From the NCBI GenBank assembly GCA_902588895.1, contig CACIRC010000004.1, forward strand, positions 1-64,000: a DNA stretch of 64,000 bases, in the 5' to 3' direction. Of the stretch, positions 61,085-64,000 are shown one piece after another (position 1 is the stretch's first letter; each line of letters begins with the position of its first letter). The position numbers and the translations under genes are program-made. A model generated the notes under the pieces. The model was given only the letters and a program-made list of their open reading frames with translations, did no database searches and was not told the DNA's origin. This stretch comes from an uncultured Pelagibacteraceae bacterium (GTDB taxonomy: Bacteria > Pseudomonadota > Alphaproteobacteria > Pelagibacterales > Pelagibacteraceae).

Positions 61085-63463
61085 CTATGCTGCTTTTACG
61101 TTAGATTTTTTTAGATTTTTACAAGCCTTCCACACTTTTTCAGCTGTAGCTGGCATAGTAACCTCTTGTCCACCTAAGGCATCAATTACAGCATTCATCA
61201 CGGTAGGTGGTGCTGCTATTGCTCCCGCTTCTCCACAACCTTTAACTCCTAAAGGATTTGTGGTTGCATGTGTACAAGTATAACCAATGTTGAACTCAGG
61301 AAAATTATCTGCACGTGGCATCGTATAATCCATATAAGATCCAGTCATCAACTGACCTGTTTCATCATACTCTGCATTTTCATACAATGCTTGACCAATA
61401 CCTTGAGCAAGACCACCATGAACTTGTCCTTCGACAACCATTGGATTAATTATTCTTCCAAAATCATCACAAGCTGTATATTTTTCTAGCTTCACATGAC
61501 CTGTTTCTGGATCTATCTCAACTTCAGCAATATGTGTTCCTGCTGGAAAAGAAAAGTTTGAAGGATCATAAAAAGAAGTTTCTTTTAAACCAGGCTCATC
61601 ACCCTCTGGCAATGGAGATTTCATTTCATCTCTTACACCCGGTAAATAACAAGCAAAAGCTACTTCTCCTATTGTTTTCTTTTTATTTGATTTAGAAACA
61701 ATAAATTCACCATCTTTAAACTCAACATCTTCTGGATTTGCCTCTAACATTTTTGCTGTAACTCTTTTACCTTTTTCAACTATTTTTTTACAAGCATTAA
61801 CGATTGCGATACCACCAACAGCTAAAGATCTAGAACCGTATGTTCCCATACCAAATGTTCCTTTATCTGTATCTCCATGAACGACATCTATATTTTCTAT
61901 TGGTACACCTAATTCATCAGCTGCTATTTGAGCAAAAGTTGTTTGGTGACTTTGTCCATGACTATGTGAACCTGTGTAAACAGTGACTTGTCCAGTTGGA
62001 TTAAATCTAACCTCTGCAGATTCCCATAATCCAACTCCACATCCTAAAGACATTACAGCAGCCGAAGGAGCAATACCGCATGCTTCAAAATATGAAGTAA
62101 CACCTATTCCTCTTAGTTTTCCTTTGCCTTCAGACTCTTTTCTTCTGGCCTCAAAACCTTTGTAGTCTGCCATCTGTTTTGCCTTTTCCATTCCAGCAAC
62201 ATAATCGCCAGAATCTACAGTATGAACTAATGTTTGTTTAAAAGGAAATGCTGTAGGGAAATTTTTAATTCTAAGTTCAGTTTTATCTATCCCTAATTCC
62301 ATTGAAGCTTTTTCAACTAATCTTTCAATAGTGTATGTAGCCTCTGGTCTTCCTGCACCTCTATAAGCATCTACTGGAGCTGTATTTGTATATACGGCTT
62401 TTACATTTGTATAAGCTGCTGGAATTTCATAAACTCCAGTTGCACAAGGTCCAAATAAATAAGTTGGTGTAACTGTGCCGAAAACTCGAGCATAAGCTCC
62501 AAGGTTTGCTATGGTCTCATTTTTAAAACCAAGAAACTTTCCATCTTTAGTAACCGCTAATTCTGCATGAGTTACATGATCTCTTCCATGTATGTCAGTT
62601 AAAAAAGACTCTGATCTTTCTGCAACCCACTTTATAGCTCTATTAATTTTTTTAGCTGCCCAGCTACAAACAATATCTTCGTTGTAGACATTAATTTTTG
62701 AACCAAAACCACCGCCAACATCTGGAGCTACAACTCTTAACTTATGTTCAGGAGCTACATTTCCAAAAGCAGACATTATCAATCTTGATAAATGTGGATT
62801 TTGACTTGTTGTATATAAAGTAATCTCTTCAGATGCTGCATTGTAATCGGCAACACATGCTCTTGGCTCCATTGCATTTGGAATTAATCTATTATTAATG
62901 ATATCAATAGAAATTACTTTATCAGCCTTGTCAAATGCATCTTTAACTTTTTGTCTATCGCCTAATAACCAGTCAAAACAAAGATTTTTATCAATCCCTT
63001 CATGAATAGTATCTCCATTCATTGCATCAGCAGTACTTGTTACTGCTTTTAATACTTTGTAATCAACTTCAACTTTTTCTGCCGCTTCTTTTGCTTCTGC
63101 TAAACTTTCAGCAATTACAACAGCAACAGGATCTCCAACAAAGTTTACATTATCTTTAGCTAGTGGAGGGTTTCCTGGACATTTCATTTCAGTTCCATCT
63201 TCACTTCTGATTGCCCAACCTGCTATCAAACCTCCAATTTTCTCATCAGCTATTTCTTTGCCAGTAAGTATACTAACTACTCCTGATGATTTTAATGCTT
63301 TATCAATATTTAATTTTTTAATAGATGCTCTTGCATGTGGAGACCTAACAAAAATTGCGTAAGTTTGATTTACTAAATTAATATCTGCTGTATATCTTCC
63401 TTTACCAGTTAAAAATCTTTTATCTTCTTTTCTTTCAACTCTAGAACCTACTAAACTTGCCAT
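61085..63463 (-). CDS. Molybdenum hydroxylase large subunit, form II CoxL-like
   Basis: A 792-aa molybdenum-binding subunit. Visible are GGGFGSK near residue 250, the active-site loop AYRGAGR (366-372), a GSHSHGQSHQTTFAQ cofactor loop, and catalytic Glu745 in KGCGEAGAIAAPP. The AYRGAGR loop marks form II, which differs from true CO dehydrogenase (AYRCSFR). So it more likely oxidises an aldehyde, purine or other heterocycle; CO oxidation is not supported. The start has an AGGAGG ribosome site. Confidence 0.93.
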   Translation of the reverse strand: MASLVGSRVERKEDKRFLTGKGRYTADINLVNQTYAIFVRSPHARASIKKLNIDKALKSSGVVSILTGKEIADEKIGGLIAGWAIRSEDGTEMKCPGNPPLAKDNVNFVGDPVAVVIAESLAEAKEAAEKVEVDYKVLKAVTSTADAMNGDTIHEGIDKNLCFDWLLGDRQKVKDAFDKADKVISIDIINNRLIPNAMEPRACVADYNAASEEITLYTTSQNPHLSRLIMSAFGNVAPEHKLRVVAPDVGGGFGSKINVYNEDIVCSWAAKKINRAIKWVAERSESFLTDIHGRDHVTHAELAVTKDGKFLGFKNETIANLGAYARVFGTVTPTYLFGPCATGVYEIPAAYTNVKAVYTNTAPVDAYRGAGRPEATYTIERLVEKASMELGIDKTELRIKNFPTAFPFKQTLVHTVDSGDYVAGMEKAKQMADYKGFEARRKESEGKGKLRGIGVTSYFEACGIAPSAAVMSLGCGVGLWESAEVRFNPTGQVTVYTGSHSHGQSHQTTFAQIAADELGVPIENIDVVHGDTDKGTFGMGTYGSRSLAVGGIAIVNACKKIVEKGKRVTAKMLEANPEDVEFKDGEFIVSKSNKKKTIGEVAFACYLPGVRDEMKSPLPEGDEPGLKETSFYDPSNFSFPAGTHIAEVEIDPETGHVKLEKYTACDDFGRIINPMVVEGQVHGGLAQGIGQALYENAEYDETGQLMTGSYMDYTMPRADNFPEFNIGYTCTHATTNPLGVKGCGEAGAIAAPPTVMNAVIDALGGQEVTMPATAEKVWKACKNLKKSNVKAA

Positions 63464-63483
63464 TTTATATTTCCTCCTTAAAA

Positions 63484-63945
63484 TTACATTTTTGTTGCTG
63501 CTTCTTTAACTGCTGCAACAATATTTTGATATCCAGTACATCTGCAAATATTTCCTTCTAACCAATCTCTAATTTCTGTATCTGATGGTTTTTTGTTTTT
63601 TTGCAAAAGATCAACAGCACTCATAACCATTCCTGGAGTACAAAAACCACACTGTAAACCATGAAGTTTTTTGAACGCTTCCTGCATGGGATGCATTTTT
63701 CCATTTGTTTCTAAACCTTCAATTGTTGTAACTTTTGACCCATTAACATCAGCTGCTAAAGCCGTACAACTTTTTAAAGAATTTCCATCAACATGAACTA
63801 CACATGCTCCGCATTGGCTAGTATCACATCCGATATGTGTGCCTGTTAGCTGTAAATGCTCTCTTAAAAATGTAGATAATAAAGTGTTATCAGGAGCTTC
63901 TTTTTCAACTTTTCTTCCATTCACTTCTAATGAAATTTTACCCAT
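63484..63945 (-). CDS. coxS: [2Fe-2S] small subunit of CO/xanthine dehydrogenase family
   Basis: A 153-aa protein with two iron-sulfur clusters: plant-type ferredoxin ligands Cys40, Cys45, Cys48, Cys60 ([11 protein letters not shown]) and the second set Cys99, Cys102, Cys134, Cys136 (QCGFCTPG and NICRCTGYQ). It passes electrons from the molybdenum site to FAD. It is the first gene of the coxS-L-M-xdhC-mocA operon; a GGAGAG ribosome site lies just upstream. The last 55 bases of the window hold no gene. Confidence 0.94.
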   Translation of the reverse strand: MGKISLEVNGRKVEKEAPDNTLLSTFLREHLQLTGTHIGCDTSQCGACVVHVDGNSLKSCTALAADVNGSKVTTIEGLETNGKMHPMQEAFKKLHGLQCGFCTPGMVMSAVDLLQKNKKPSDTEIRDWLEGNICRCTGYQNIVAAVKEAATKM

Positions 63946-64000
63946 AATCTCTCCTTAAAATTATATTAAGATTTAATCATTTTGAGATTATGAAGGCAAG

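Noticed and set aside
61085-63463. True carbon monoxide dehydrogenase
   Set aside because: The active-site loop reads AYRGAGR, the form II version. Form I CO dehydrogenase has AYRCSFR with the copper-binding Cys.
1-64000. tRNA or rRNA genes, insertion sequences, CRISPR arrays, prophage genes, replication origin
   Set aside because: I looked in the intergenic gaps and found no cloverleaf, transposase, regular repeat-spacer array, phage structural gene or DnaA-box cluster. Gaps are short and AT-rich.

Overview
The window is a very AT-rich, tightly packed stretch of a marine alphaproteobacterium. It is most consistent with SAR11 (Pelagibacterales) or a close relative. The evidence is: short or overlapping gene junctions, small proteins, many periplasmic binding-protein transporters (ABC, TRAP and tripartite tricarboxylate), a thiV-type transporter gene under a compact TPP riboswitch, and no insertion sequences, CRISPR arrays or tRNA genes that I could see. 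The taxonomic call is inferred from gene content and was not checked by a search.

Layout. 0-12 kb is housekeeping and small-protein content: the 3' end of yajQ, a DEAD-box-type RNA helicase, an SRAP (YedK/HMCES) protein, several exported small proteins, a metallo-beta-lactamase-fold hydrolase, a short beta-carbonic-anhydrase-like protein, a SOUL protein, a TauE exporter, an ABC-2 exporter, a thioredoxin-like protein and riboswitch-controlled thiV. 12-18 kb (minus strand) is a sugar operon: binding protein, permease with a large insertion, ATPase, XylB-like aldose dehydrogenase, aldose 1-epimerase and a Gfo/Idh oxidoreductase. 18-24 kb holds a tripartite tricarboxylate transporter (tctCBA) with an SDR and an unusual ROK kinase, plus a divergent PdxA-family gene. 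24-37 kb is a dense catabolic region: iolD with a Gfo/Idh protein and a second XylB-like SDR; an aldehyde dehydrogenase with an HpcH/HpaI aldolase; a DUF1907 hydrolase, a winged-helix regulator and a PanB-like protein; a PanE-like reductase, two 2-oxoglutarate/Fe(II) oxygenases and a 2-hydroxyacid dehydrogenase; and a further Gfo/Idh protein. 37-42 kb has a di-heme peroxidase, a Sel1 protein and a TRAP transporter. 42-47 kb carries a 2-hydroxyacid dehydrogenase, iolE, iolG, an SDR and an aldo/keto reductase. 47-54 kb is an oligosaccharide ABC system with GH4 and (frameshifted) GH1 glycosidases. 54.5-64 kb is a molybdenum-cofactor region: moaACDE-msrPQ facing a form II coxSLM-type molybdenum hydroxylase with split xdhC and a MocA-like nucleotidyltransferase.

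How it fits together. From 12 to 54 kb the window looks like a sugar, sugar-acid and polyol catabolism region built from four different uptake systems and many NAD(P)-dependent oxidoreductases. Recurrent regulatory features are hairpins or terminators just after the first (binding-protein) gene of an operon, and palindromes in divergent promoters. The most unusual observations are the zero-spacer TPP riboswitch, a perfect intrinsic terminator inside the start of tctB, a PanB-like protein lacking the metal ligands in a cluster with its own regulator and a shared candidate operator, and a di-heme peroxidase gene with no standard start codon that abuts the start of a divergent gene.
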